Assembly (NCBI GenBank): GCA_019118745.1
Contig: DWYJ01000041.1
Span: forward strand, 19,651 to 83,650
Length of the DNA stretch: 64,000 nt
DNA from: Candidatus Desulfovibrio gallistercoris
Lineage (GTDB): Bacteria > Desulfobacterota > Desulfovibrionia > Desulfovibrionales > Desulfovibrionaceae
Reading direction: 5' to 3'
Shown one piece after another: positions 48,445 to 60,796 of this stretch. The position numbers and the translations under genes are program-made. Positions within the stretch are counted from its first letter, which is position 1; each line of letters starts with the position of its first letter. Under the pieces are notes generated by a model. That model was not told the origin of the DNA. It saw nothing but the letters and a program-made list of their open reading frames with translations, and ran no database searches.

Positions 48445-48600
48445 CTTTTTTTCAAAACCTCTTCCGTTTGGGCCGCCTTATGTTCCAAACCATGCGGCGT
48501 GTCGCGTTTCGCGGCGAAAACGCGCTTTCTCGCGCACGTTTGCCGGGTGGGCTGTGCCGTCGACTTGCATGTTACCTTTTTCAAAGGGAACATGCTCCAG
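48445..48600. repeat. R1 dispersed repeat
   Basis: TTCCGTTTG..CCGCCTTATGTTCCAAACCATGCGGCGTGTCG...CGGCGAAAACGCG...GTTACCTTTTTCAAAGGGAACATGCTCC. Confidence 0.75.
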
Positions 48601-48702
48601 CATTGCGCCGGGCTTGCGGAGCACGCCAAGCATGAGAAAAAGCTTGTCGCAGAATGAATAAAAGAGTAAATTATTTGCCTTATATCATTGCGAGGATATG
48701 GT

Positions 48703-49761
48703 ATGGCTACTCCCCCCAAGCATATCGCCATTATTGACGACAACCGCATGAAGCGGCTGTTCCTTGCCGGTCTTCTTGAAGATGCCTTCAGCATCCACTC
48801 CTACGGCAGCGGCGAGGAGGCCCTGAAGGAGATCCCGCATCTGGATCTCCAGTGTATCCTGCTGGACATCGACATGCCCGGCGAGGACGGTTTTCAGGTC
48901 ATCCGGCGCATCAAGAATATCCCCGCCATCGCGGATGTGCCCGTCATTTTCGTCACGTCGCTTTCGGAACAGGCCATCGAACGCCGGGGGCTGGAAAGCG
49001 GGGCCGTGGACTTCGTGGGCAATCAGTTTGCGCCGGAGATCATCCGTGCCCGCGTGCTGCACCATGTGGACCTTTACGGCTACCGCTGCCGTCTTGAAGA
49101 ACGGGTGCGCGAAAATACCAAGACCATCTTTGAGCTGCAGGACGCCATCATGGTGGCCCTGTCCGACCTGGTGGAATGCCGGGATGAGAACACGGCCGGT
49201 CATGCCCAGCGCACGCGCGCCTATGTGGAACGCCTCATCCAGCAGCTGCGGGAGGACGGCAGCTTCCACGACGAACTGACGGACGCTTTCGTGCGCGACG
49301 TGATCCGCGCCTCGCCCCTGCACGACATCGGCAAGATCGGCGTCCGGGACGCTATCCTCAACAAGCCCGGCCGCCTGAGCAAGGAAGAGTTCGAGGAGAT
49401 CAAGCGGCACACCATTTTCGGCGCGTCCGCCATCAGCCGGGCCATGCAGACCGTGCATGACGGTTCGTTCCTGCAGGTGCTGCGGGATATGACGTTCAGC
49501 CACCATGAGCGCTGGGACGGCACCGGCTATCCGCTGGGCCTCGACGGGGAGCGCATCCCGCTGGTGGGCCGCATCATGGCCATTGCCGACGTCTATGACG
49601 CGCTCATCAGCCGGCGTCCCTACAAGGACCCCATGTCTCACGAGCAGGCGGTGGGCATCATCCGCGACGGCATCGGCAGTCATTTCGATCCCGTGGTGGG
49701 CGCGGCCTTTCTGGCCTGCGAGGCGGATTTCCACCGCATCGCCCAGACGCACCGGTCCTGA
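48703..49761 (+). CDS. Response regulator with HD-GYP domain (c-di-GMP phosphodiesterase)
   Basis: REC IIDDNRMKR..ILLDIDMPGEDG; HDIGKIGV; HHERWDGTGYPLGLDGERIPLVGRIMAIADVYDAL. Confidence 0.94.
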   Translation: MATPPKHIAIIDDNRMKRLFLAGLLEDAFSIHSYGSGEEALKEIPHLDLQCILLDIDMPGEDGFQVIRRIKNIPAIADVPVIFVTSLSEQAIERRGLESGAVDFVGNQFAPEIIRARVLHHVDLYGYRCRLEERVRENTKTIFELQDAIMVALSDLVECRDENTAGHAQRTRAYVERLIQQLREDGSFHDELTDAFVRDVIRASPLHDIGKIGVRDAILNKPGRLSKEEFEEIKRHTIFGASAISRAMQTVHDGSFLQVLRDMTFSHHERWDGTGYPLGLDGERIPLVGRIMAIADVYDALISRRPYKDPMSHEQAVGIIRDGIGSHFDPVVGAAFLACEADFHRIAQTHRS

Positions 49762-49828
49762 GCGCCGCACGGAGAGGGATTTTCGTCTATTTCGTTCCTC
49801 TGTCCGTCATCAGACGGACAGAGGAAAA

Positions 49829-49862
49829 GGGCCGGAGCGGCATGCCGCTCCGGCCCTTTTGT
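49829..49862 (+). terminator. Rho-independent terminator
   Basis: GGGCCGGAGCGGCATGCCGCTCCGGCCCTTTTG. Confidence 0.8.
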
Positions 49863-49894
49863 CATGGCTTTGGGACGCCTGTCGTCCGCGTCCG

Positions 49895-50042
49895 TTAGAG
49901 CATTTTCTGTTTGCAACGTTTCGCGCTCCAACCATACGGCCTGTCGGTTCGTGGAAAAACGCGGTCATCCCGCTTGGTTCCGGCCGGGCGGCGCTGTGTC
50001 GCCGCCTCACATTTTGCCTTTTTCAAAGGCAAGATGCTCTAA
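49895..50042. repeat. R1 dispersed repeat, best full-length copy (148 bp)
   Basis: Termini TTAGAGCATTTT / AAGATGCTCTAA are inverted repeats, 11/12 matching. Confidence 0.88.
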
Positions 50043-51403
50043 GCGGAAAGCTCCTTCTGCGGCGCGTCGAGGGCCGCGGCCAGGCTTTCGTCCAGGCTGG
50101 GATGGGCGAACATGAAGGCCAGCGGGTGGCCGCTGTCCACGCGGTGCAGCACGAGCTGCTGCGCGGCGGTGACCAGATGGGAAACGCCGTGCCCCACGGC
50201 CGCCATGCCCACCAGGCGGCCGTCGCAACGCACGGCCTTCACGAAGCCGGTGATGTCGCCGTGGGCCTGCGCGATGGGGTTGGCGCTCAGGGGCGCGACG
50301 CCCACCGTGACCTTGCCCTGCAGGGCCGCGTCACGGGCCGTCAGGCCCACCCGCATGACTTCCGTGCTGCCGTAGACGCAGGCCGGTACCGGCCCGCCGG
50401 CATAGGGGCCGCTGATCTGCCCCAGGATGCGCCGCGTCACGTAGAGCGCCTGATGTTCGGCGGCATGGGCCAGCTGTACGCGTCCGTTCACGTCGCCGAT
50501 GGCATAGATGTGGGAGGCGGCCTCCAGAAAGTCGTCCGTTTCGATGGCCCCGCGGCCGTCCAGGCGGCAGCCCGCGCTCTCGCAGCCGAGGCCCTGGGTA
50601 TTGGGGCGGCGGCCCACGGCCAGCAGGGCCTTGGCGGCCGTGCGTTCCTGCCCGTCGGCCAGACGCAGCACGGCCTTGCCGTCGCGCGCCTGCAGGCCCT
50701 GCGTCATGCTGCCCGCCAGCACGGTGATGCCGCGCTTTTTCAGGGACTTCGCCATGTCGGCCGCGATGTCGTCGTCCTCGCTGGGCAGGATGTGCGGTGC
50801 GGCCTCCACCACCGTGACCGCGCAACCCAGCGCGGCGTACAGGTCGGCCATCTCCAGTCCGATGACGCCGCCGCCCACGATGAGCAGGCTTTCCGGCACG
50901 TCCGGCGTAGCCAGCAGATCCGTGCTGTCCAGGATGACGCTGTGATCGGGCTGCATGCTGGGGAAGGTCGTGGGCAGCGAACCCGTGGCGACGATGATGT
51001 CGTCCGCTTCGATATCCCGCGCGCCCTGCCCGCTCTTGAGCTTCACATGGCCCGGCCCGTCAAGGACGGCATGGCCGCAGGCGGTCTCCACCCCTTCGGC
51101 CGCGAGCTGCTTGCTCAGCGCCTGCCGGGTGCCGTTGACGAAACGCTGCATGCGGGCATGCAGGGCCGGGAAGTCCAGCTGCACCTCGCCCGACAGCACG
51201 CGCTGCCGTTCCAGCGCCTGTACGCCGGCTTTGGCCGTCACCGCGCCCAGCAGCATCTTGGTGGGGATGCAACCGCGGTTGAGGCAGGTGCCGCCCACTT
51301 CCGCGCCTTCCACAAGCAGGGCCTTCTTTCCGGCCGCGGCCAGCAGCCGTGCGGCACGGACGCCGCCGGGCCCGCCGCCGAGGATGCACACATCATAGGT
51401 CAT
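50039..51403 (-). CDS. lpd: Dihydrolipoyl dehydrogenase family flavoprotein
   Basis: GGTCLNRGCIPTKMLL redox motif; NAD motif LIVGGGVIGLEMADLYAALG. Confidence 0.93.
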   Translation of the reverse strand: MTYDVCILGGGPGGVRAARLLAAAGKKALLVEGAEVGGTCLNRGCIPTKMLLGAVTAKAGVQALERQRVLSGEVQLDFPALHARMQRFVNGTRQALSKQLAAEGVETACGHAVLDGPGHVKLKSGQGARDIEADDIIVATGSLPTTFPSMQPDHSVILDSTDLLATPDVPESLLIVGGGVIGLEMADLYAALGCAVTVVEAAPHILPSEDDDIAADMAKSLKKRGITVLAGSMTQGLQARDGKAVLRLADGQERTAAKALLAVGRRPNTQGLGCESAGCRLDGRGAIETDDFLEAASHIYAIGDVNGRVQLAHAAEHQALYVTRRILGQISGPYAGGPVPACVYGSTEVMRVGLTARDAALQGKVTVGVAPLSANPIAQAHGDITGFVKAVRCDGRLVGMAAVGHGVSHLVTAAQQLVLHRVDSGHPLAFMFAHPSLDESLAAALDAPQKELSA

Positions 51404-51515
51404 GGTCGTTCTCCTGGATCAGGTTGACAGCAAGCCGGCAATGCCGGCCGTTCGTCCCGCCGCCGGAAAGAAACACGGCACGGCATCTCCCCGGACGTTC
51501 CTGGGGCGGGCTCTT

Positions 51516-51740
51516 CTAGGGCCTGCTAACACAATTTTTTATAAATAATTTCAATGGATAATAAAGCAAGCCGTGTCTCCCGCGCGCTTTTTGGGGCGGG
51601 TTCGCCTCGTGTTCCTGCCTCTTCCCACGGTAAAAACGCGCTGGGGAAGGGATGGGGGCTTGGGGGATGGGGAACACCTCCGGCGCCGGCGGGGGGCCCC
51701 TTCCCCCAAGCAAGCAGTAAAGAGTGTCAGCAGGCCCTAG
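51516..51740. mobile_element. R2 MITE-like element, 225 bp with 17-bp terminal inverted repeats
   Basis: CTAGGGCCTGCTAACAC ... GTGTCAGCAGGCCCTAG (16/17 inverted match); no internal protein recognised. Confidence 0.8.
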
Positions 51741-52267
51741 TCATCGTCGCTCATGCGGAAGTCCACGCGGATCTTGAACATCCTGGTGGCCGGCAGATTG
51801 AGGATGGGCACTCCGGTCTGCGCGGTGATGCCGTCCAGCGTGGCCTGCACTTCTTCCCGTGAGGGGCCGATGCAGGTGAACCAGATATTGTAGGCATGTT
51901 CCCGCAGATAGTTGTGGGTGACGCCGGGGCAGGCGTTGACGGCGCTGACGAAGGCCTCCATGCGGTCATCTGGCACCTTGGCCGCGCAGAGCGTGGAGAC
52001 GAAACCCAGCTTGGCGGACTGGAAGTTCGCGCCGAGCCGCCGGATGATCTTGCGCTGCCGCAGGCTGCGCACGCGCTGGAAGGCTTCTTCCTCGCTGATG
52101 TCCAGCAGGCGGCCCAGTTCGGCATAGGGGCGGGGCGTGAGCGGGAACGCCGTCTGGATGATGTCCAGCAGGCGTTTATCCAGCGCGTCCAGCGTCACCG
52201 GTTCGGGAGAGACGGCCGCGCCGTCGGCCACGGGGGGCGTTGCGGGGGCGACAGGGGATGGGGACAT
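51737..52267 (-). CDS. Siroheme decarboxylase subunit (AhbA/AhbB, Lrp/AsnC-like)
   Basis: LDALDKRLLDIIQTAFPLTPRPYAELGRLLDISEEEAFQRVRSLRQRKIIRRLGANF. Confidence 0.88.
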   Translation of the reverse strand: MSPSPVAPATPPVADGAAVSPEPVTLDALDKRLLDIIQTAFPLTPRPYAELGRLLDISEEEAFQRVRSLRQRKIIRRLGANFQSAKLGFVSTLCAAKVPDDRMEAFVSAVNACPGVTHNYLREHAYNIWFTCIGPSREEVQATLDGITAQTGVPILNLPATRMFKIRVDFRMSDDD

Positions 52268-52337
52268 GGGATTCTCCTCTTGGCCGGCCTCGGACAGGGC
52301 GGGCCGTGCGGCAGGGCGGCCGGTCGCCGCATCCCTG

Positions 52338-52481
52338 GAGCCTTTTCCGTTTGCAACGCGTTGCGTTCCAAACCTTACGGCCTGTCGTCTTGCGGAAAAA
52401 CGTGCTCTTTCCGCCTGGCTTCGGCCGGGCGGCGCTGTGTCGCCGCCTCGCGTTTTGCTTTTTTCAAAAGGAAAACGCTCC
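52338..52481. repeat. R1 dispersed repeat
   Basis: GGAGCCTTTTCCGTTTGCAACGCG...GGCCGGGCGGCGCTGTGTCGCCGCCTCGCGTTTTGC..TTTTCAAAAGGAAAACGCTCC. Confidence 0.85.
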
Positions 52482-52546
52482 AAGCTCGTCGGGATACGGA
52501 GCGCGCGGGGCCCTTCCCGCAGGGAGGGCCCCGGCGCCGGCGGGCC

Positions 52547-53737
52547 TCAGCGGCCCTGACGTTTGGGTTCGTAAGTGCACAGGGGCTCGGGCCCCATGTG
52601 ATCGCCGTTCATGCTCCAGGCACGGGCGCGGCAGCCGCCGCAGACCTTGTGGAACTCGCAGACGCCGCATTTGCCCTCGTAGCAGGACTGCGTGCGGAAC
52701 TGCTTGAAATAGGCGCTGTTGCGCCAGATCTCCGGAAAGGGCGTCTTGCGGACGTTGCCGCAGTCCAGTTCCAGATAGCCGCAAGGCTGCACCTGCCCGG
52801 TGTGGCTGATGAAGCAGAAGCCCGTGCCGCCGAGGCAGCCGCGGGTCATGGCGTCCATGCCGAAGGTCTCCGGCGTGACGGCAAGGCCTTCCTCGTGGGC
52901 CCGCTGCCGCATGATGCGGTAGTAGTGCGGGGCGCAGGTGGCCTTGAGGTGCATGCGCGTGGTCTTGCGGAAGTCGTAGAACCAGTGCAGCACGTCCTCG
53001 TATTCCTGCGCGGTGATGACCTGGTCCGCCAGACCGGCGGCCCGGCCCATGGGCACGAGCAGGAAGATGTGCCAGGCGGCCGCGCCGAGCCGCTCGCACA
53101 GCTGGAAAATGTCCTTGAAGCTGTGCAGGTTGCTGCGGGTCACCGTGGTATTGATCTGGAAGGGCACCCCGGCCTGCTTGAGGAAGCCGATGCCCCGCAG
53201 GGAGGCGTCGAATGCGCCGGGCACGCCGCGGAAGTCGTCATGGCTGGCGGCATCGGCCCCGTCGATGGAGATGGACACCCGGTCCACCCCGGCGTCGCGG
53301 ATCTTTTCGGCCAGTTCGGGCGTGATGAGCGTCCCGTTGGGCGAAAAGGCGCAGGGCAGGCCCTTGGCATGGGCATAGGCCACCAGTTCATAGACGTCCG
53401 GCCGCATCATGGGATCGCCGCCGGTGAAGATGATGATGGGCTTGCCCACTTCGGGGAAGGTGTCGATGAGCGCCTTGGCTTCCGCCGTATCCAGCTCGCC
53501 GGGATAGGGTTCGGGATGCGCCTCGGCCCGGCAGTGCTTGCAGGCCAGATTGCAGGAGCGCGTCACCTCCCAGGCGATGAGCTTGCAGGTGGGGCTGCCG
53601 TCGGGCAGGACGCGGAGCGCGCCCATGCCGCCGGCCTGTCCGGGATGGCCCGGATGCCCGGCCTGTCCGGGGTGTCCCGGGTGTCCGGCGGGGCCGCCCT
53701 GCTGACCGTGTGCTGCGGTATGCGGATGGGCCGTCAT
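52547..53737 (-). CDS. ahbD: Radical SAM/SPASM heme synthase AhbD-like
   Basis: VTRSCNLACKHC; C-terminal Cys cluster CYEGKCGVCEFHKVCGGCRARA; next to hemB. Confidence 0.85.
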   Translation of the reverse strand: MTAHPHTAAHGQQGGPAGHPGHPGQAGHPGHPGQAGGMGALRVLPDGSPTCKLIAWEVTRSCNLACKHCRAEAHPEPYPGELDTAEAKALIDTFPEVGKPIIIFTGGDPMMRPDVYELVAYAHAKGLPCAFSPNGTLITPELAEKIRDAGVDRVSISIDGADAASHDDFRGVPGAFDASLRGIGFLKQAGVPFQINTTVTRSNLHSFKDIFQLCERLGAAAWHIFLLVPMGRAAGLADQVITAQEYEDVLHWFYDFRKTTRMHLKATCAPHYYRIMRQRAHEEGLAVTPETFGMDAMTRGCLGGTGFCFISHTGQVQPCGYLELDCGNVRKTPFPEIWRNSAYFKQFRTQSCYEGKCGVCEFHKVCGGCRARAWSMNGDHMGPEPLCTYEPKRQGR

Positions 53738-54729
53738 CAGCGTACCAGCCTCTTTTCCAGCAGCGTCTCGCTGAAATAGGTGATGAGCATGCGGGCCCCG
53801 GCCCGCTTCATGCCCAGCAGGCTTTCCAGCATGACGGCTTCTTCGTTGATCCAGCCGTTGAGCCCGGCCGCGCGGATCATGCTGTATTCGCCGCTGACCT
53901 GATAGGCGCAGAGCGGCAGGTTTACCGCATCGCGCACCTCCCGCAGGATGTCCAGATACGGCCCGGCGGGCTTGACGATGATGGCGTCCGCCCCTTCTTC
54001 CACGTCCGCCAGCGCCTCGATGAGGGCTTCACGCCGGTTGCCGGGGTCCATCTGATAGGCTTTGCGGTCGCCGCAGGACGGCGCGGATTCCGCCGCCTCG
54101 CGGAAAGGTCCGTAAAAGGCGGAGGCGTACTTCACCGCGTAGGACATGATGGGCACCATCACGAGGCCCGCCTCGTCCAGCGCCGCCCGGATGGCGGCCA
54201 CGCGGCCGTCCATCATGTCCGAGGGGGCCACCATGTCCGCCCCGGCCGCCGCATGGCTGACGGCGGTCTTGGCCAGCAGGGGCAGGGTGGGATCGTTGAG
54301 CACCACGCCGCCGGGCGTCAGCACGCCGCAATGGCCGTGGCTCATGTATTCGCACAGGCAGACGTCGGTGATGACGTAGAGGTCGGGCCAGCGGTGCTTG
54401 AGACGGCGCACGGCTTCCTGCACGATGCCGTCTTCGGCATACGCGCCGGAGGCCTTTTCATCCTTCTGCGCCGGGATGCCGAAGAGGATGACGGACTTGA
54501 GGCCGTTGTCCACGGCCTTTTCCACCTGCTTTTCCAGCTCGCCGAGGGAAAGCTGATACTGGCCGGGCATGGCCGAGATCTCCTTGCGGAAGGACTGGTC
54601 GTCCGTTTCCACCACAAAATAGGGCATGATGAGATCTTCGGCCAGCAGAGGGGCCGTGTCGCGGACCATGTCGCGGATCTGCGCGCTGCTGCGCAGACGG
54701 CGGCCACGATGAAAGAGCGGATGAGACAT
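53737..54729 (-). CDS. hemB: Delta-aminolevulinic acid dehydratase (porphobilinogen synthase)
   Basis: VAPSDMMDGRVAAIRAALD; SYAVKYASAFYGPFR; IIVKPAGPYLDILR. Confidence 0.95.
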   Translation of the reverse strand: MSHPLFHRGRRLRSSAQIRDMVRDTAPLLAEDLIMPYFVVETDDQSFRKEISAMPGQYQLSLGELEKQVEKAVDNGLKSVILFGIPAQKDEKASGAYAEDGIVQEAVRRLKHRWPDLYVITDVCLCEYMSHGHCGVLTPGGVVLNDPTLPLLAKTAVSHAAAGADMVAPSDMMDGRVAAIRAALDEAGLVMVPIMSYAVKYASAFYGPFREAAESAPSCGDRKAYQMDPGNRREALIEALADVEEGADAIIVKPAGPYLDILREVRDAVNLPLCAYQVSGEYSMIRAAGLNGWINEEAVMLESLLGMKRAGARMLITYFSETLLEKRLVR

Positions 54730-54964
54730 GGGTATACCTCGATGCGGGAGCTCCCGCGGTTGGTGACGGAGTGCGGGCCTCAGGCCCAGAGGCAGCATAG
54801 CGCAAAACGTCGTCCGCGCAAAGGGCGTCGCGAGGGGGCGGGCCGCTCTTCGGCGCGGAGGCGTTGCGTGCCCGAAGGCGGGACGGACGACGGGGCGGCG
54901 GCGAGCCAGGGCGGACGGGGCGTGGAATGCGGGCAAGGACGGAGAGCGGAGCCTGCCCCAGACC

Positions 54965-55097
54965 GACCTGAGTGGAAAAGGCCGCGCTTTGCGCGTATGG
55001 CGTTTCGCGGGGAAAAAGCGGTTTTCCCGCTCACGTTGGGCCGGGTAGCGCGGTGCCGCCGCCTCGCCTGTTGCCTTTGGAAAAGGCAACAGACTCT
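54965..55097. repeat. R1 dispersed repeat, diverged copy
   Basis: ATGGCGTTTCGCGGGGAAAAAGCGGTTTTCCCGCTCACGTTGGGCCGGGTAGCGCGGTGCCGCCGCCTCGCCTGTTGCCTTTGGAAAAGGCAACAGACTCT. Confidence 0.7.
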
Positions 55098-55140
55098 CTC
55101 CGGGGCCGTATCCCGGCCGGCTATCAACGGGCAAAACCAT

Positions 55141-55169
55141 AAAAAAAGGGGGAGGGTCACCCCTCCCCC
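55141..55169 (-). terminator. Rho-independent terminator for ahbC
   Basis: Minus strand GGGGGAGGGGTGACCCTCCCCCTTTTTTT. Confidence 0.85.
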
Positions 55170-55188
55170 GCAGCAGCGGAGCGGCAGA

Positions 55189-56370
55189 CTACAGGCCGAT
55201 CTCCTCGTCGGTGAGGTAGCAGGCCGGGTCCTGCGCCCATTCGTCGCCGTAGTAGGCTTCGGCGCGAGCGCGGAAGTTGCCGCCGCAGATATTGAGGAAA
55301 CGGCATTGGGCGCAGCGGCCCTTGACGTGCAGTTTCTTGTCCTTGAGCTTGTGCAGCAGCTCGATGGACGGATCATCCCAGATGGCGGAGAAGGGGCGTT
55401 CCAGCACATTGCCGAAGGTGTGGTTGCGCCAGAACTGGTCGGCGTGCACCTGCCCGTCCCAGGAGATGCAGCCGATGCCGCGCCCGGAGTTGTTGCCCTC
55501 GTTGTACTGGAGCAGCTCGAACACTTCTTCGGCCCGCTTGGGATCTTCCCGCTTCAGGCGCATCCAGACATAGGGGCCGTCGGCGTGGTTGTCCACGGTG
55601 AGGATCTCCTTGGGCTTGCCCTTGTCGAAGAGCGCGCGCGTCTCGTCCATGATGAGGTCGAGCACCTGCCGGGTCTCGGCATGGTCGAGGTCTTCCTTGA
55701 TGAGCTCGGAGCCGCGCCCGGAATAGACCAGATGATAGAAGCAGGCGCGCGGCACTTCCAGATCTTCCAGCAGGCGGAAGATGCCGGGGATCTCGGCCAC
55801 GTTGCGCTTGTTGATGGTGAAGCGCAGGCCCACCTTGAGGCCTTCGGCCTGACAGTTGGCGATGCCTTCCAGCGCCTTCTTGAAGGAGCCGGGCACGCCG
55901 CGGAAGTGGTCATGCACCGCTTCCAGGCCGTCCAGCGAGATGCCCACATAGGACAGGCCGACGCTCTTGAGTTCGCGGGCCTTTTCCTTGCTGATCAGGG
56001 TGCCGTTGGTGGAGATGACCGCCCGCATGCCCTTGGAGGTGGCATGGCTGGCCAGTTCCACCAGATCCTTGCGCACCAGCGGCTCGCCGCCGGAAAAGAG
56101 CATGACCGGCGCGCCGTAGGACGCGAGGTCGTCGATCATTTCCTTGGCCTTTTCGGTGGAGATGGCGTCAGCGCCGTCCACGTCCACGGCCTGAGCATAG
56201 CAGTGCACGCATTTGAGGTTGCAGCGCCGGGTCATGTTCCAGACGACCACGGGCTTCTTGTCCTTGGAGAATTGCAGCAGATGGGAGGGGAGCTGCCCGG
56301 AATGCCGGCCGTAGCGCAGCGCGTCCGAGGGCTCCACCTGTCCGCAATACAGTTTGGAGATGCCGATCAT
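55189..56370 (-). CDS. ahbC: Radical SAM/SPASM protein AhbC-like (12,18-didecarboxysiroheme deacetylase)
   Basis: MIGISKLYCGQVEPSDALRYG; TRRCNLKCVHCYAQA; CAQCRFLNICGGNFRARAEA. Confidence 0.87.
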   Translation of the reverse strand: MIGISKLYCGQVEPSDALRYGRHSGQLPSHLLQFSKDKKPVVVWNMTRRCNLKCVHCYAQAVDVDGADAISTEKAKEMIDDLASYGAPVMLFSGGEPLVRKDLVELASHATSKGMRAVISTNGTLISKEKARELKSVGLSYVGISLDGLEAVHDHFRGVPGSFKKALEGIANCQAEGLKVGLRFTINKRNVAEIPGIFRLLEDLEVPRACFYHLVYSGRGSELIKEDLDHAETRQVLDLIMDETRALFDKGKPKEILTVDNHADGPYVWMRLKREDPKRAEEVFELLQYNEGNNSGRGIGCISWDGQVHADQFWRNHTFGNVLERPFSAIWDDPSIELLHKLKDKKLHVKGRCAQCRFLNICGGNFRARAEAYYGDEWAQDPACYLTDEEIGL

Positions 56371-56383
56371 TGTCTGTTTATCC

Positions 56384-59053
<2,670 letters not shown>

Positions 59054-59152
59054 GAGAGTTCCTTTTGTGCGGTGCGCGGGGAGCGGCGGGGCCGCGGGCC
59101 GGCCGCAGCGGGGGCCGGGCAGGCCCGGCCGTGCGGCGATCGGCAGGACGGC

Positions 59153-60241
<1,089 letters not shown>

Positions 60242-60429
60242 AGGGCTGCTCCAGAAAAAAAGAGATGATTGGCTGTGCAGTCTAGCAAAGGGAGGGCGGC
60301 AAGGCAACTTGTTCCGCTTGCCGGGCCGCGCCCCCGCCAGGCGGCAAGAGGGCCGCATCCGTGGGGATACGACCCTCTTTCGACAACGCGATAGAGCGTT
60401 TCAAACTGAAATCGTTCTCGAACCAAGAC

Positions 60430-60771
60430 GCTTCGCCGCTTGTTTGGGGGAAGGGGAGCCCCTTGCTCTGCTGTCGATGCCTGTAAGGCCTTACGGCCTA
60501 ACAGGCACGGCCCTCCGGGCCGCCTTTCGGTCGCGCTCTGCTGTCGATGCCCGTAAGGCTCCCGCGTGCCTTTTGGGGCGGTCTTGCCTCGTGTTCCGGT
60601 GCTTCCCACGGTAAAAGCGCGCTGGGGAAGGGATGGGGGGCTTGGGGGGAAGGGGAACCCCTCCCGCGCTGGCGGAGGGGTTCCCCTTCCCCCCAACAAA
60701 CTATAAGACATCGACAGCAGAGCGAGGGGTTCCCCTTCCCCCAAACAGCAATAGTGTCGACAGGCCCTGAG
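60430..60771. repeat. R2 composite repeat block with hairpin units and a perfect 21-bp inverted repeat (60644-60664/60674-60694)
   Basis: Contains GCTCTGCTGTCGATGCC at 60465 and 60535, GCGCGCTGGGGAAGGGATGGGGGG, and terminus GTGTCGACAGGCCCTG. Confidence 0.8.
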
Positions 60772-60796
60772 CCGCGACAGGGGGAGCAAGCGCCGG

